Assembly (NCBI GenBank): GCA_031258375.1
Contig: JAIRMX010000134.1
Coordinates: 1 to 5,670, forward strand
Direction: 5' to 3'
Origin: Elusimicrobiota bacterium
GTDB taxonomy: Bacteria > Elusimicrobiota > Elusimicrobia > Elusimicrobiales > Elusimicrobiaceae
Length of the DNA: 5,670 nucleotides
Made by a program: the position numbers and the translations under genes. Shown one piece after another: positions 4,184 through 5,670 of the stretch. Under the pieces are notes generated by a model. The model saw nothing but the letters and a program-made list of their open reading frames with translations, made no database searches and was not told the DNA's origin. Each line of letters begins with the position of its first letter. Position 1 is the stretch's first letter.

Positions 4184-5670
4184 ATGGATAGAGACGGCTT
4201 TGCGGTTTTTTCCCCGGTAAAAGGCATGCTTGCGCCGATAGAGCAGGCTCCGGATCCGGTATTTGCGGAGAAATATATGGGCGACGGCGTCGCGATTATT
4301 CCCGAAGACGATAATCTTTACGCTCCATTTTCCGGTATTATAAAAAACATAAATCAAAATTTGCATGCCGTAATTATGGAAACGGACGGCATAGAAATTT
4401 TAATTCACGTAGGCGTGGATACGGTAAATCTTAAAGGAAAAGGTTTTAAGGTTTTTAAAAAAAACGGCGAAAAAGTCGAAAAAGGAGATAAAATTCTTGA
4501 GTTCGACAGGGAATTTATCAGTAAAAACGCTCCCAGCAACATGGTAATTATGGTTTTAGTATCGCCGGAAGCTGCCACTTTATCCAAAGAAAATTCTAAA
4601 AGAGTAAACTGCGGGGATTATATTTTTTCCGTTCCGGCAAACCAAAATAATAAGCGCAAAAGCGAAAGCGGAGCGGAAAACGCGCAAGACGATAAATATA
4701 TCTCCGCCGAAGCCGAAATATATAATCAGCACGGCATACACGCAAGGCCGGCGGCTGTGATAGCCTCTATTGCAAATAAAGCGTCTTCCAAAGTATTGAT
4801 TGTCAAAGGAAAGGAAGAAGCCAATGCTAAGAACGTCATTGAAATAATGGGTCTTAATCTCGCCAAAGGCGATAAAATAAAAATCGTAGGCTATGGCTCC
4901 GGCGCAAAAAATATTACCGAAGAAATATTGTCAGAGATAAAATCGGGACTTAATGAGAAAGCAAGCGTTTCTTCACCGCCAAAAGTCGAAGGAAGCGCTC
5001 AAGATACCACGATTAATCTCGATATGACTAAAGAACAAGAACTTTCCGCCCGCCCGTTGGTTAAAGGTAAAGTTTTAGGCAAGACGTATCTTTATGTAAG
5101 GGAAGAATTTACTTTTGAAGAAAACAGCGCAAATAAAAATAAAGAAAAACAAATTCTTAATGCCGCGCTTGAAAAAACAAGAACAGATATGGAGAATATC
5201 GTTAACGCCGCCAAAAATTCGTCTGAAAAACATATTTTGGCGGCACATTTGGCAATTTTAAAAGATTCTTCCATTTTTGAGGTAGTAAATGAATTGATTG
5301 ACGAAGGCAAAACAACTTTATTTGCTTTAAATAAAGCTGTGGAGAACAGCGCCTGCGTCCTAAAAAGAACGAATAATCCGCTTTTGATAGAAAGAATAAA
5401 CGATTTGATGGACGTAAAGAGACGCCTTATAGAGGCCGTTATAGGGCAGGATTCAATAAAAGACATACCGCAAAATTCAATTATATTGGCCAAAGATTTA
5501 TTGCCGTCCGATATAAAAGTAATAGAGGCGCGCGCCGGCGGGGTGATACTTGCCGAAGGGTCGGCTACTTCTCACTCGGCTATTATGCTTAAAAACACGG
5601 GAATTCCCGCCGTGTTTGGCGCGGGCGGCGGGATTTTAAAAGTGAAAAACGGAACGGACGTTCTAATAGA
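4184..5670 (+). CDS. PTS multiphosphoryl transfer protein EIIA(Glc-type)-HPr-EI, 3' end beyond the window
   Basis: Cytoplasmic phosphorelay protein of the sugar phosphotransferase system, open to the right edge (495 codons plus 2 nt). Residues 1-150 are a glucose-family EIIA: His75 in ILIHVGVDTVNLKGKGF is the expected phospho-histidine and His61 the accessory one. A hydrophilic linker (about 151-172) leads to HPr (about 174-255) with active His186 in GIHARPA. The site equal to Ser-46 is Asn217 (NAKNVIEIMGL), so HPr-kinase-type control is not expected. A second linker (about 256-284) leads to Enzyme I: the HPr-binding helical part includes LIERINDLMDVKRRL (401-415), and the phosphohistidine domain carries His464 in ATSHSAIM. 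The PEP-binding barrel would lie beyond the window. Phosphate should pass PEP to His464, His186, His75, then a membrane EIIB/EIIBC not seen here. The domain order matches the GlcNAc-type protein NagF of Pseudomonas, so glucose or GlcNAc-family sugars are plausible substrates, but the sugar is not shown. Good ribosome-binding site and own promoter. Confidence 0.93.
   Translation, partial: MDRDGFAVFSPVKGMLAPIEQAPDPVFAEKYMGDGVAIIPEDDNLYAPFSGIIKNINQNLHAVIMETDGIEILIHVGVDTVNLKGKGFKVFKKNGEKVEKGDKILEFDREFISKNAPSNMVIMVLVSPEAATLSKENSKRVNCGDYIFSVPANQNNKRKSESGAENAQDDKYISAEAEIYNQHGIHARPAAVIASIANKASSKVLIVKGKEEANAKNVIEIMGLNLAKGDKIKIVGYGSGAKNITEEILSEIKSGLNEKASVSSPPKVEGSAQDTTINLDMTKEQELSARPLVKGKVLGKTYLYVREEFTFEENSANKNKEKQILNAALEKTRTDMENIVNAAKNSSEKHILAAHLAILKDSSIFEVVNELIDEGKTTLFALNKAVENSACVLKRTNNPLLIERINDLMDVKRRLIEAVIGQDSIKDIPQNSIILAKDLLPSDIKVIEARAGGVILAEGSATSHSAIMLKNTGIPAVFGAGGGILKVKNGTDVLI

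Noticed and set aside
4130..4366. Minus-strand frame overlapping the PTS promoter and EIIA start
   Set aside because: It is antisense to a well-supported gene start and promoter, with no plausible product.
5092..5493. 133-residue minus-strand open frame
   Set aside because: It lies wholly opposite the Enzyme I coding region, whose family motifs are plain on the + strand. Its Ser/Phe-rich content is typical of an antisense shadow.

Overview
The window is a short, chromosome-like stretch with all convincing genes on the + strand: a type IV pilin-like protein (185-682), recA (926-1990), comEC (2167-4023) and the first 495 codons of a fused PTS phosphotransfer protein (4184 to the right edge). 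The sequence is AT-rich with GC-rich patches (many GCGC and CGGC codons). The pilin, with its KG/FTLIELLVVVLI leader, a YYLVNGAY segment, six cysteines and a Cys-containing C-terminus, closely resembles the expanded pilin families I associate with Elusimicrobiota (Elusimicrobium/Endomicrobium-type gut bacteria). That assignment comes from memory of protein style, not from a search, so it is moderate at best.

Layout. 1-184 holds no supportable gene. It is dominated by a compound palindromic element (about 30-165) made of two related half-elements facing each other, and the pilin ribosome-binding site follows directly. 683-925 holds a hairpin downstream of the pilin and an extended -10 promoter for recA. 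A 20-bp perfect stem terminator follows recA (2005-2047). 2048-2166 holds an AT-only hairpin and a perfect 12-nt palindrome, but no strong promoter and only a weak ribosome-binding site before comEC. 4024-4183 holds a weak hairpin and an extended -10 promoter with the same nine bases (TGCTATAAT) as recA.

How the genes relate. A pilin-like protein, the ComEC DNA-uptake channel and RecA are three parts of natural transformation: capture, import across the inner membrane, and integration. Their closeness fits that theme, but recA is bounded by its own promoter and terminator, so they are not one operon. The PTS protein is a separate unit that joins EIIA(Glc-type), HPr and EI in one chain, so it could carry phosphate from PEP to a membrane EIIBC permease.

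I see no defence island, CRISPR array, insertion sequence or RNA gene. The observations most worth a second look are the compound palindrome with its self-consistent half-sites, the ComEC whose C-terminal nuclease-like domain has lost its metal ligands, a few RecA substitutions, and an HPr module with Asn at the usual Ser-46 position.
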